DNA of 64,000 bases from Robiginitalea sp. (GTDB lineage: Bacteria > Bacteroidota > Bacteroidia > Flavobacteriales > Flavobacteriaceae): contig JAHECA010000016.1 of NCBI GenBank assembly GCA_024642005.1, positions 1-64,000 of the forward strand, written 5' to 3'. Positions 25,520-33,956 of this stretch are shown in pieces. Numbering within the stretch: the first letter of the stretch is position 1; each line of letters begins with the position of its first letter. The position numbers and the translations under genes were made by a program. The notes beneath the pieces are model-generated. The model had not been told where the DNA came from. It was given only the letters and a program-made list of their open reading frames with translations, and searched no databases.

Positions 25520-25644
25520 GCAGTCTGTTGCTGCTGCTCATTGGGGGTGAGGGTGTCGAATTCGGTATCACTTTCGTCGTTGGTGCAGCTGTTGAGGGTG
25601 CCAACCAAGACGATGGCCAGCAGCGCGTAGGCTAATTTCTTCAT
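25516..25644 (-). CDS. Tiny lipoprotein (42 aa)
   Basis: This short gene encodes [20 protein letters not shown], a complete lipoprotein signal with Cys20, followed by an acidic/polar tail of only 22 residues rich in Asp, Glu, Thr and Gln. The ATG is 25644 and the stop TAA is read at 25518-25516. It is convergent with folD and their stop codons share three bases. It is too short for most gene callers, but signal and lipobox are textbook, so it is probably real. Function is unknown; similar tiny lipoproteins are known from other flavobacteria by memory only. Confidence 0.7.
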   Translation of the reverse strand: MKKLAYALLAIVLVGTLNSCTNDESDTEFDTLTPNEQQQQTA

Positions 25645-25793
25645 AGCGACAGATTTTTAGGGGCTTTCCTTCCTTAACGCACTGGTGCCTGCCTCTCGTA
25701 TTATTTTTCGATGAACGGTACCTGAATTTCCCGGGCGTTGAACTGCTTGTACTCCCATCAAAAAGAACTATCTTTTTGAAAAATTTCCCAGGC

Positions 25794-27527
25794 ATGCGCA
25801 CTTCCTTCTTCCTTGTTTTTAGTTTGTTGCTCCTGGCTGCCTGCCAGGGTGGCCCTGCCCCGGGCCCCGTTGTTGAAATCGGCGTCAGCTTTGCCGAATC
25901 GGTGGGCGATACGGCCCTGGACGGCCGGCTGCTGCTGATGCTTTCCAACGACCCGTCGGCCGAACCGCGGTTCCAGATCAACCCGGGCCTGAACGGCCAG
26001 CTCATTTTCGGCATGAACGTCGAAGGCATGAAAGCCGGGCAGGAGGTAACCTTCGATGCCTCTCACTTCGGCTTTCCTTTTGCCAGCCTCGCCGATGTGC
26101 CTCCCGGGACGTACCGCGCCCAGGCGCTGTTGCACGTGTACGAGACTTTTAACCTTTCCACGGGGCAAACCGTCAAATTGCCCATGGACAATGGCGAAGG
26201 CCAGCAGTGGAACCGATCCCCCGGCAACCTGTACAGCCAGCCGGTTGAGGTTACCGTGACCGCGAAGGGCATCGAGGGCCTGCACCTGGTCATGGATCAG
26301 AAAATCCAGCCCATCCCGGAGCCGGAAGACACCCCCTGGATCAAACACGTAAATATCCGCTCCGAAAAACTCTCTGAATTCTGGGGCCGCGACATGTATC
26401 TGGGTGCGCATGTGCTGCTGCCCAAGGGCTTTGAGGAACACCCCGAGGCCCGGTATCCGCTCATGATCTTCCACGGCCATTTCCCGGCCGATTTCGGCGG
26501 GTTCCGCACCACGCCCCCCGATCCAAACCTGGAGCCCGATTATGCCGCCCGATTTGACGTAAAAGGCTACAACATTATTCAGCAACAGGAAGCCTACGAC
26601 TTCTACCAGCGCTGGAATGCGCCCGATTTTCCGCGCTTCCTGATTATTGAGATCGAACACCCCACCCCGTATTACGACGATTCCTATGCCGTGAATTCGG
26701 CCAGCCAGGGGCCGTATGGCGATGCCATTACCTACGAGCTTATCCCGTACATCGAACAGCAGTTCAGGGGACAGGGGCAGGGCTGGTCGCGCTTCCTCTA
26801 CGGGGGCTCCACCGGGGGCTGGGAGGCCCTGGCCGTGCAGGTGATGTACCCGGATGAATACAACGGTTGTTTTGCCGCCTGCCCCGACCCGATCGATTTC
26901 AGGGCCTACACCCTGGTCGACATCTACGGGAATGAAAATGCCTATTATTACAACAGCGCCTACAAAAAACTTGAGATTCCTTCCCACCGCAACTACCTGG
27001 GCCAGATCCAGAATACCGTGCGCGAAGACAACCACCTCGAACTCGTGCTCGGCGACAAGAGCCGCTCGGGCCAGCAATGGGACATCTGGGAAGCGACCTA
27101 TTCCCCACAGGGCGACGACGGCTATCCGAAGCGCCTCTTCGACAAGCAGACCGGGGTGATCGACAGGGAGGTGGCCGCCTACTGGCAGGAAAATTTCGAC
27201 CTGCGCTACATTCTGGAGCGCGACTGGGACAAACTGGGGCCCAAACTACGCGGGAAGATCCATATATATTGCGGGGACATGGACAATTACTACCTGAACA
27301 ATGCCGTGTACCTGATGGAAGATTTCCTGGAGCGCACCACCGACCCGTATTACGAAGGGGAGGTGGACTACGGCGACCGGGCCGAGCACTGCTGGAATGG
27401 CGATCCGAATGAGCCCAACCACATTAGCCGGCTGCGCTACAACAGCATGTATGTACCCAAAATTATGGAACGTATCGCCAAATCTGCCCCGGCGGGGGCC
27501 GACCTGAGCAGCTGGCGCTACCGTTAA
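25794..27527 (+). CDS. Esterase-like alpha/beta-hydrolase lipoprotein
   Basis: The 577-residue protein opens with the lipoprotein signal RTSFFLVFSLLLLAACQ. An N-terminal beta-rich domain to about residue 180 precedes a putative-esterase-type (PF00756-like) hydrolase: strand YPLMIFHGHFP, nucleophile elbow FLYGGSTGGWEAL (Ser in GxSxG), a later Asp in YCGDMDNYYLN and a His in RAEHCWNGDPNEPNHISR. The reaction is probably ester hydrolysis at the cell envelope; the substrate is unknown. The ATG at 25794 is preferred over a TTG at 25776. It begins a plus-strand run of six closely spaced genes to 30886. Confidence 0.8.
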   Translation: MRTSFFLVFSLLLLAACQGGPAPGPVVEIGVSFAESVGDTALDGRLLLMLSNDPSAEPRFQINPGLNGQLIFGMNVEGMKAGQEVTFDASHFGFPFASLADVPPGTYRAQALLHVYETFNLSTGQTVKLPMDNGEGQQWNRSPGNLYSQPVEVTVTAKGIEGLHLVMDQKIQPIPEPEDTPWIKHVNIRSEKLSEFWGRDMYLGAHVLLPKGFEEHPEARYPLMIFHGHFPADFGGFRTTPPDPNLEPDYAARFDVKGYNIIQQQEAYDFYQRWNAPDFPRFLIIEIEHPTPYYDDSYAVNSASQGPYGDAITYELIPYIEQQFRGQGQGWSRFLYGGSTGGWEALAVQVMYPDEYNGCFAACPDPIDFRAYTLVDIYGNENAYYYNSAYKKLEIPSHRNYLGQIQNTVREDNHLELVLGDKSRSGQQWDIWEATYSPQGDDGYPKRLFDKQTGVIDREVAAYWQENFDLRYILERDWDKLGPKLRGKIHIYCGDMDNYYLNNAVYLMEDFLERTTDPYYEGEVDYGDRAEHCWNGDPNEPNHISRLRYNSMYVPKIMERIAKSAPAGADLSSWRYR

Positions 27528-27543
27528 ATCAGATTGCTTTGCC

Positions 27544-28173
27544 ATGGGATTCCTGAATTCAGCCAACCAGTTTGCCTGGGTTGCCTTCGGCCTGCTGGCC
27601 ATCGCCATAGGCTTCTATCCGCTGGTGTACCTGTTTGCGGGTCCCGAAGTAGGGCTGCTGGCCTCAAAGAGCGAAACCCTGTTGGCCGACAAGGCCTGGC
27701 AAACCGCCTTCTACGGGCATATTTCCTTTGGAGGACTGGCCCTGCTCACCGGGTGGACCCAGTTTAGCCGGACCCTGCGCAGGAACTATCTGAGCTGGCA
27801 CCGGCGCCTGGGCCTGGTTTACCTGGTTTCGGTTTTGTTCAGCGGGAGTTGCGGGGTTTACCTGTCCTTTTTCGCGACGGGCGGATGGGTGTCCGGCACC
27901 GGGTTTTTCCTGTTGGGCCTGGCCTGGATCTTTTTTACCCTGCGCGCCTATGCGGCCGTTCAGAAACGCGATTTTTCAGGGCACGGCACCTGGATGGTAT
28001 ACAGCTATGCCGCCTGTTTTGCCGCGGTTACCCTGCGCCTGTGGATGCCGTTGCTCGTGCTGATTTTCGGGGCATTTTTGCCGGCCTACAGGCTGGTGGC
28101 CTGGCTTTGCTGGGTGCCCAACCTCATTTTTGCATTTTTCTGGGTGCGCCGCCGGGGGCTGAACCTGGGCTGA
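27544..28173 (+). CDS. DUF2306 membrane protein
   Basis: The 209-residue protein is a DUF2306-type integral membrane protein with about six hydrophobic segments. A conserved pair HISFGGLALLTGWTQFS and LSWHRRLGLVYLVSVL places His residues near the membrane faces, as in this family, where they may bind haem or metal. No function is established. It starts 16 bases after the esterase stop and is likely in the same transcript. GNAT follows 10 bases downstream. Confidence 0.8.
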   Translation: MGFLNSANQFAWVAFGLLAIAIGFYPLVYLFAGPEVGLLASKSETLLADKAWQTAFYGHISFGGLALLTGWTQFSRTLRRNYLSWHRRLGLVYLVSVLFSGSCGVYLSFFATGGWVSGTGFFLLGLAWIFFTLRAYAAVQKRDFSGHGTWMVYSYAACFAAVTLRLWMPLLVLIFGAFLPAYRLVAWLCWVPNLIFAFFWVRRRGLNLG

Positions 28174-28183
28174 TCGACCAACC

Positions 28184-28645
28184 ATGGAGCCAAAGCAAGA
28201 TATCCTGTTAACCACCTCAGAAGACGAAGCCTTCCGGGAACTGGTGGCCGAGCTCGACGCCGAACTGGCCCGGCGCGACGGGGCCGAGCACGCCTTTTAC
28301 CACCAGTTTAACGGCCTGGCCGGGCTCGACCGCGCCGTGGTGGTATACCTGGGCGGAAATGCGGCCGGGTGCGGTGCACTCAAGGTTTTTGGCCGGGACG
28401 CCCTGGAAGTCAAACGCATGTACACCCGGCCTGAGTACCGGGGCCGGGGAGTGGCCGGGTTGGTGCTCGGCAACCTGGAGCAATGGGCCGCAGCCGACGG
28501 TTTCGTCCGCTGCGTGCTGGAAACCGGACGGCGCCAGCCCGAAGCCATCGCCTTATACGAAAAACACGGTTTTCGGCGCATTCCCAATTTCGGCCCATAC
28601 GCGGGGGTGGAAAACAGCCTTTGTTTTGAAAAGCGTCTGGGATAA
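28184..28645 (+). CDS. GNAT N-acetyltransferase
   Basis: The 153-residue protein shows the GNAT core: strand VKRMYTRPEYRGRGVAGLVL, with the acetyl-CoA loop R-G-R-G-V-A, and the C-terminal AIALYEKHGFRRI. It is cytoplasmic; the acceptor is unknown. It starts 10 bases after the DUF2306 gene and precedes the DUF3500 gene by 47 bases, which is a little wider than the other spacings and carries a TATCTTGA (7/8 of the -7 box at about 28660), so a second promoter could lie there. Confidence 0.85.
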   Translation: MEPKQDILLTTSEDEAFRELVAELDAELARRDGAEHAFYHQFNGLAGLDRAVVVYLGGNAAGCGALKVFGRDALEVKRMYTRPEYRGRGVAGLVLGNLEQWAAADGFVRCVLETGRRQPEAIALYEKHGFRRIPNFGPYAGVENSLCFEKRLG

Positions 28646-28692
28646 GCCGGGGGCATTTCTTATCTTGAGGCAGCCAACCTAAACAAACCGAT

Positions 28693-29712
28693 ATGAAATC
28701 ATTTCTTGCCTGTCTGGCTGCCTGCCTTTTCTGGGGCGGGCTGGCGGCCCAGGACCTGTCTGATAAGGCGCAGGTCTTTTTAAACAGCCTCACCCCCGAG
28801 TTGAGGAAGCAGGCCCAATTCCCGATGGAAGATGCCGAGCGCGAAAACTTCCACTTCGTACCCATGCCCCGCAAAGGGCCTACCTTCCACAATTTTGACC
28901 AAACCCAGAAACAGGCGGCCCTGGCTTTGCTTCAGGCAAGCCTGAGTGCCGAAGGCTATCGCAAGAGCACCGAGATCATGGAACTCGAGAAGGTGCTGAT
29001 TGCCATGGGTGATCAACATACCATGAGAGACGGCTCGGCCATGCGCGACCCGCTGAACTACCATCTGTGCATCTTTGGGGAGCCTTCTTCAGAAACCCCC
29101 TGGGGCTGGCGCTTCGAAGGGCACCATATTTCCCTCAACTTTACCTCCGGGCAGGGCCGGGTGGTTTCTTCCACGCCTTCCTTTTTTGGTTCGAACCCAG
29201 CCATAGTCCCCATCGAGTTGGACCGGGGCAAACGGGTGTTGAAGCTGGAAAGTACCCTTGGGCTCGACCTGGTGAATTCCCTCTCGGCAGACCAGTTGGC
29301 CGTGGCCCGGTTTTCAGAAACCGCTCTGCAGGAAATACTCACAGGGACGAACCGGGAAGTTGCCCTGCTCGAACCGATGGGCATCCCGTACCCCGATCTT
29401 AGCCCGGCTCAGCAAGCTGCCCTGCTCGAATTGTTGGAAGTCTACATCGGGAATTATATCTTTGAGTTCTCAGAAACCTTCCGCAGGAAGATTACCGGGG
29501 CCGGGCTGGAAAACCTCCATTTTGCCTGGGCGGGGGGCACCCGTTGGGGCGAGCCGCACTACTACCGCATTCAGGGGCCCATGCTCATAATCGAGTACGA
29601 TAACACCCAGAACAATGCCAACCATGTGCATTCGGTGGTGCGCGACCTAACCAATGATTTTGCGGAAGATTTCCTTAGGGAACACTACCGGAATGAACAC
29701 GGCAAAAATTAA
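28693..29712 (+). CDS. DUF3500 secreted protein
   Basis: The 339-residue protein has a signal peptide (SFLACLAACLFWGGLAAQ) and the DUF3500 layout: FHFVPMPRKGPTFHNF near residue 53, EGHHISLNFT near 138 and a SFFGSNPAI block. DUF3500 proteins occur widely in bacteria and some eukaryotes without a known reaction; the conserved His residues suggest a metal site, but this is not proven. The next gene, an aldo/keto reductase, starts 5 bases downstream, so co-translation is likely. The protein should be periplasmic. Confidence 0.82.
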   Translation: MKSFLACLAACLFWGGLAAQDLSDKAQVFLNSLTPELRKQAQFPMEDAERENFHFVPMPRKGPTFHNFDQTQKQAALALLQASLSAEGYRKSTEIMELEKVLIAMGDQHTMRDGSAMRDPLNYHLCIFGEPSSETPWGWRFEGHHISLNFTSGQGRVVSSTPSFFGSNPAIVPIELDRGKRVLKLESTLGLDLVNSLSADQLAVARFSETALQEILTGTNREVALLEPMGIPYPDLSPAQQAALLELLEVYIGNYIFEFSETFRRKITGAGLENLHFAWAGGTRWGEPHYYRIQGPMLIIEYDNTQNNANHVHSVVRDLTNDFAEDFLREHYRNEHGKN

Positions 29713-29717
29713 TAGAA

Positions 29718-30689
29718 ATGCATACAAGAACATTTGGGAGAACGGGCTGGAAAGTAAGTGAAATAGGCTATGGCATGTGGGGCATGGCGGGCTGGAAAGG
29801 CTCTGACGACAGCGAATCTGAAAAATCGCTCGACCTGGCCGTAGAGCAGGGCGTAACTTTTTTCGACACGGCCTGGGGCTACGGGGAAGGGCATAGCGAG
29901 CGCCTGTTGGGCAATCTCGTCAGGCGAAACCCAAACAAGAAATTGTTCACCGCCAGCAAAATCCCGCCAAAGAACTTCTGCTGGCCGGCCAAACCGGAAT
30001 ACACCCTGGAGGAGAGCTACCCCGCCAGTCATATCGTGGAGTACACCGAGAAAACACTGGCCAACCTGGGCATGGAACAAATCGATCTGATGCAATTCCA
30101 CACCTGGGACGACGGCTGGGCAGGGCGCGAAGAATGGCAGCGGGCGGTCGAAGACCTCAAAAAGGCCGGCAAGGTGGCGGCAATGGGTATCAGCATGAAC
30201 CGCTGGGAGCCCGAAAATGGGATCAGGGCCCTGAAGACCGGCCTGCTCGATGCGGTGCAGGTAATCTACAACATCTTTGACCAGGCGCCCGAAGACGTGT
30301 TGTTTCCGTATTGCCGCGAGCACGGCATTGCTGTAATAGCACGGGTACCCTTCGACGAAGGAACCCTTACCGGGAACATCACCCGCCAGACCGTCTTTCC
30401 GAAGGGCGACTGGCGGGGCACTTACTTCGTGCCCGAAAACCTGAACGCCAGCGCCGACCGGGCAGACAGGTTGAGGCCCCTGGTGCCTGCCGGCATGACC
30501 ATGGCCGAGATGGCCCTGCGCTTCATCCTGGAAAACCGCGATGTGGCCACCATAATACCAGGGATGCGCAAGCCCCGCAACGTGCTGGCCAACACGGCTA
30601 CAAGCGACGGGCACCGGCTGCAGGCCGACCTGATGCAAACACTTAAAAAACACCGCTGGGACCGTGTGCCCACGGCCTGGTCGCAATAG
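29718..30689 (+). CDS. Aldo/keto reductase
   Basis: The 323-residue protein has the AKR TIM-barrel features and the catalytic tetrad: Asp and Tyr in FFDTAWGYGEGHSE, Lys in FTASKIPP, and His in LMQFHTWDD. NADP-binding residues lie in the C-terminal VATIIPGMRKPRN. It would reduce an aldehyde or ketone in the cytoplasm; the substrate is not known. It is between the DUF3500 gene (5-base gap) and a tiny membrane protein gene (2-base gap), so it is embedded in the operon. Confidence 0.92.
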   Translation: MHTRTFGRTGWKVSEIGYGMWGMAGWKGSDDSESEKSLDLAVEQGVTFFDTAWGYGEGHSERLLGNLVRRNPNKKLFTASKIPPKNFCWPAKPEYTLEESYPASHIVEYTEKTLANLGMEQIDLMQFHTWDDGWAGREEWQRAVEDLKKAGKVAAMGISMNRWEPENGIRALKTGLLDAVQVIYNIFDQAPEDVLFPYCREHGIAVIARVPFDEGTLTGNITRQTVFPKGDWRGTYFVPENLNASADRADRLRPLVPAGMTMAEMALRFILENRDVATIIPGMRKPRNVLANTATSDGHRLQADLMQTLKKHRWDRVPTAWSQ

Positions 30690-30691
30690 GG

Positions 30692-30886
30692 ATGAGTACA
30701 CAACGCATTATCGCACAGGCTGTGGCCGGGGCCTTGCTGTTCTTCGGTTTCAAATTGCTCCTGGAGCGGAGCCTGGCCACAGAAACCCTGCTTCGGGAAG
30801 GGCAGTTCGCCCTGGTATTCGGGGCTATTTACGGGCTCTACCTTGCCCTGCGCAACCGCTTCGGCAAAAAGCCCGACCGGGAGTAA
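30692..30886 (+). CDS. Tiny two-helix membrane protein (64 aa)
   Basis: The 64 residues are mostly two hydrophobic segments (IIAQAVAGALLFFGFKLLL and FALVFGAIYGLYLAL) joined by a polar loop, with a basic tail KKPDRE. It starts 2 bases after the aldo/keto reductase stop, which supports it as a real coupled gene. No family is recognised. It is the last gene of the plus-strand run; the convergent VOC gene ends 6 bases away. Confidence 0.7.
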   Translation: MSTQRIIAQAVAGALLFFGFKLLLERSLATETLLREGQFALVFGAIYGLYLALRNRFGKKPDRE

Positions 30887-30892
30887 GGCGGC

Positions 30893-31315
30893 CTACTTGG
30901 CGAATAGCTGGCCCATGTCGCGAAAAGCCTTGAATTCAAGGGCGTTTCCGGCGGGGTCCAGGAAGAACATGGTGGCTTGTTCGCCTACCAGCCCCTTGAA
31001 GCGGATGTAGGGCTCAATCACGAAGGAGACCCCTTTTGCCTGCAGTTTTTCAGCAAAACTGTGGAAGGTCTCCCAGGGGAGTACCACCCCGTAGTGGGGT
31101 ACGGGAACGTCCTTGCCGTCTACCGGGTTGGTGTGCAATTCCGCTTCCGATTTGGGTTTGTAATGGATAACCACCTGGTGGCCAAACAGGCTAAAGTCGA
31201 CCCAGTGGTCGCTGCTGCGGCCTTCCTCGCACTCTAAAACTTCGTTGTAGAATTTCCGGCATTCGGCCAGGTTATGGACCGGGATGGCCACATGAAAGGG
31301 GGTGATGTGTTGCAT
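30893..31315 (-). CDS. VOC-family protein
   Basis: A 140-residue VOC protein. [20 protein letters not shown] is the classic opening module, with the first metal His in HVA. The closing module [17 protein letters not shown] has the usual metal Glu. The middle [17 protein letters not shown] supplies further potential ligands. Such proteins include extradiol dioxygenases and glyoxalases. The ATG at 31315 gives the first module directly; an upstream in-frame ATG at 31357 adds 14 unrelated residues. The alpha/beta hydrolase lies 73 bases upstream on the same strand. Confidence 0.82.
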   Translation of the reverse strand: MQHITPFHVAIPVHNLAECRKFYNEVLECEEGRSSDHWVDFSLFGHQVVIHYKPKSEAELHTNPVDGKDVPVPHYGVVLPWETFHSFAEKLQAKGVSFVIEPYIRFKGLVGEQATMFFLDPAGNALEFKAFRDMGQLFAK

Positions 31316-31388
31316 GGCGATTGGTTTAAGGCTAAGGTACGAAAAAGCCGTGCTCAAAATGGCAGGGCGCCCCTGCCGAAAATTGCGG

Positions 31389-32240
31389 CTAGCCGGCGTT
31401 CAGGAAGGCAACAATCTGGCGGTTCACACTCTCCTGGTGCATGGAATGCCCCAGCCCCTCGGTTGGGATCAGCACACTGTCGTGCCAGGCGTCGTGTACC
31501 TTTTGGGAGGCGTGGAAGGGGGTTATGGCATCGAGTCGGTCGTGCAGCAGGAGCCCTTTTTTGGGGTTCCCGGTAGCAAAACGCGAGGTGGAGAATTCGT
31601 GGACGTGAAAACCAAACTCGTTGAAGATGAAGCGGTCCAATGCCTTCATCACCCGCCCGTTGAATTTCAGGATGCCCTGGTAACTTTCCATGATTTCATA
31701 AAATTCGGATGGGGAGCCGATGGTCACGATTTTCTCGACCCGCTCGTTCGGGTGCCTGTGGGCGTGGTACAGGGCGGTCATTCCGCCTACCGAATGCCCG
31801 ATGATATGTTGGGGGGCATAGGTCTGCACCATATGTTCCACGCATTGGGTGTACAGGGGAATGTGCAGGTAGCTGCCGCTGGAATACCCGTGGGCGGGGG
31901 CGTCGAACGCAATAATATGGAAGCCGGCTTCACGGAGAAAACCGATGAGGTTGCGCCAGCGGAAGGTATTGCTCTCCCACCCGTGAATGAGCAATACCCG
32001 GGGTCCTGAACCGGGCCACTGGTACGTTTGGATCTGGTGGCCGGCCACTTCTGCCACGGCATTGCGGGCCGATTCCAAATAGTCTTTCTGGGGGGGCGTT
32101 ACACGGCCTTTCCGCACTTTGCAGAAAATAAAGAAGGCCTTGCGGGCCGCCTTTGAGGGGCTAATTACGGCCAGTAGGTTCAGATAAAGGCCAAGGGCCT
32201 TGGCCACCAGGGGCCGGAGCAGGACGCGCAGATTTGCCAT
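31389..32240 (-). CDS. Alpha/beta-hydrolase
   Basis: The 283-residue protein is a classic alpha/beta-hydrolase: oxyanion strand [14 protein letters not shown], nucleophile [14 protein letters not shown] (Ser in GHSVGG), and a C-terminal acid/His pair likely in [15 protein letters not shown] and [10 protein letters not shown]. No signal peptide is clear, though the first 30 residues are hydrophobic/basic and could anchor it. The substrate is unknown. The ATG at 32240 follows homologue-like length; the longer frame to 32309 is likely spurious. It is upstream of the VOC gene and may be co-transcribed with it. Confidence 0.85.
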   Translation of the reverse strand: MANLRVLLRPLVAKALGLYLNLLAVISPSKAARKAFFIFCKVRKGRVTPPQKDYLESARNAVAEVAGHQIQTYQWPGSGPRVLLIHGWESNTFRWRNLIGFLREAGFHIIAFDAPAHGYSSGSYLHIPLYTQCVEHMVQTYAPQHIIGHSVGGMTALYHAHRHPNERVEKIVTIGSPSEFYEIMESYQGILKFNGRVMKALDRFIFNEFGFHVHEFSTSRFATGNPKKGLLLHDRLDAITPFHASQKVHDAWHDSVLIPTEGLGHSMHQESVNRQIVAFLNAG

Positions 32241-32337
32241 GGGTTCAACTATCCGATCGGGGCCAGATTTTGCCCCGCAAAAATACGGCAAACCGGGGGA
32301 TAATGCCAAAGCAAACTGCCGTGGCCGGATTACTTCC

Positions 32338-33858
32338 TCAATTCGAATTGGTTACAAAGGCTATATAGCGCCCGTCGGGAGACCAGCTCGGCACATTGAT
32401 GGTGCCCTGCCCCCCGTAAACGTAAGCAATGGCCCGGGGCTGCCCGCCTTCAAAAGGCATGATGCGGAGCATGCAATGCTTGTAGAAAGGGTGGTCGCCC
32501 GAGGGTACCTCCTTGGGAAAGGTGATCATGACTACCTGTTTCCCGTCGGGGGAGACGTGGGGAAACCAGTCGTTCAGCTCGTCTGTGGTGAGCTGTTCCT
32601 GACCCGACCCGTCGGGCCGCATCCGCCAGATCTGCATCGTGCCCGTGCGGTTCGAGTTGAAGTAGATCCATTTCCCGTCGGGGCTGAATTCTGACCCGTC
32701 GTCGAGGGTTTTCTGGTTGGTGAGTCGGGTTTCGCTGCCCGTGGCTACGTCCACGGCGTAAATGTCGTATTGTCCGTTACGGTTGCCCGTAAACAACATG
32801 GTCTTCCCGTCTGCCGACCAGCCGTGCAGGTAAGAGGCCCCCAGGCCTTCCCCGGTAACTTTCACCGGGTTATCGCTGCCTTCGATGGGCAGGTGGTAGA
32901 TGGAAGAAACGCCCCCGTCTGCATCGTTGTGGTGGCTGATGCCGATGCGCGAGCCGTCGGGCAGCAGCACGTGGTCGTTGTTGTTGCGGTTGGCGAACCC
33001 GGTATTGAGCACGGAGATTTGCCCGCTGCCCAGGTCGTACCGGTACAGGTAGCCGTTGGAGTTGTAGATCAGCGTCTTGCCGTCTGGGGTCCAGTTCGGG
33101 GCCTGGATGCTGTGGGCAGCGAAGTTCGCGAGTACTTTCCTGAGACCTGTTTGCAGGTCGAGTACTTCGAGGCGGCTGCCCAGGTAGTCGCGGTAGGGCG
33201 TGTCGCCCGCGGCTTCGGGCTTAATGATGCGTACGTTTTTGAAGGTGGCGGCTTCCACGACATCGGGGTTGTGCGAACAGACGTACAGCCCCGCGAACAG
33301 CTCGCTGTCAAGTTCCAGTTCGGTGCTTACCGACTGGAATGGCTCGCCGGCATGCGCCACCGACAGGGTAAAGGTGTTACCCCGCCGCTCGAGCTGGACC
33401 ACCGTGGGGCCTTTTACTTCAGAGCCCACTTCTTCGGTTTCGGCCCCCGAAGCCCGTCGGAACTGCAGGGAGGTAAGGCCATCGCCGTGAATGCTGGCAT
33501 TCACATGGGCGGCGTCGGGGCGCAGGCTTTCGCGCACGACCCAGCCCATTTTCCGGTGGGGGTCTGTGCCCTGTCCCTCAAAGGCCATTTCGGCCCGCAA
33601 GATAAAATCACCCTGTACGGTCTTCCAGGCGTACTGGAATTCGTCGGATGCCCCCCACATATTGGTGCCTGAACCGGTCAGGCGATAAATGCCGGTCTGG
33701 GGGTCGTATGCTGTACTGCCCGGGTGGCGTACCGGGCCTATATCCTGGTGTGCCTGGAAATCGCCGGTGGGATGGCCCTGTGCCCGGCCCTGGGCGGGCA
33801 GGGTAAGGCAGAGCACTACAAGCGGGGCGGCAATCAGGGTGGGCAGAGTAGAACGCAT
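32338..33858 (-). CDS. Secreted TolB/WD40-like beta-propeller protein with N-terminal lectin-like domain
   Basis: The 506-residue secreted protein (signal LIAAPLVVLCLTLPAQGRAQ) has two parts. Residues about 40-215 form a concanavalin-like DUF1349-type domain (WKTVQGDFILRAEMAFEGQG, GWVVRESLRPDAAHVNASI). The remainder is a TolB-like propeller with the repeats NWTPDGKTLIYNSNG, EFSPDGKWIYFNSN, HVSPDGKQVVMITF and SWSPDGRYIAFVTN. Such proteins bind proteins or glycans at the envelope, and no enzyme site is visible. The ATG at 33858 is chosen for a proper signal peptide. It is flanked by the hydrolase and the pyruvate-kinase-like genes on the same strand. Confidence 0.85.
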   Translation of the reverse strand: MRSTLPTLIAAPLVVLCLTLPAQGRAQGHPTGDFQAHQDIGPVRHPGSTAYDPQTGIYRLTGSGTNMWGASDEFQYAWKTVQGDFILRAEMAFEGQGTDPHRKMGWVVRESLRPDAAHVNASIHGDGLTSLQFRRASGAETEEVGSEVKGPTVVQLERRGNTFTLSVAHAGEPFQSVSTELELDSELFAGLYVCSHNPDVVEAATFKNVRIIKPEAAGDTPYRDYLGSRLEVLDLQTGLRKVLANFAAHSIQAPNWTPDGKTLIYNSNGYLYRYDLGSGQISVLNTGFANRNNNDHVLLPDGSRIGISHHNDADGGVSSIYHLPIEGSDNPVKVTGEGLGASYLHGWSADGKTMLFTGNRNGQYDIYAVDVATGSETRLTNQKTLDDGSEFSPDGKWIYFNSNRTGTMQIWRMRPDGSGQEQLTTDELNDWFPHVSPDGKQVVMITFPKEVPSGDHPFYKHCMLRIMPFEGGQPRAIAYVYGGQGTINVPSWSPDGRYIAFVTNSN

Positions 33859-33956
33859 GGAGCGGGTTTTATGGATTTGCGCATTGATTTGCGGCCAGAT
33901 AAGATACACAATTTCCGACTTCCTTACCGCAAGGGGCCAATGGCGTTTTACCGGGG

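Noticed and set aside
32770-33672. Long open frame antisense to the TolB-like gene
   Set aside because: It is antisense to a gene with clear propeller repeats and shows no motif or signal peptide of its own.
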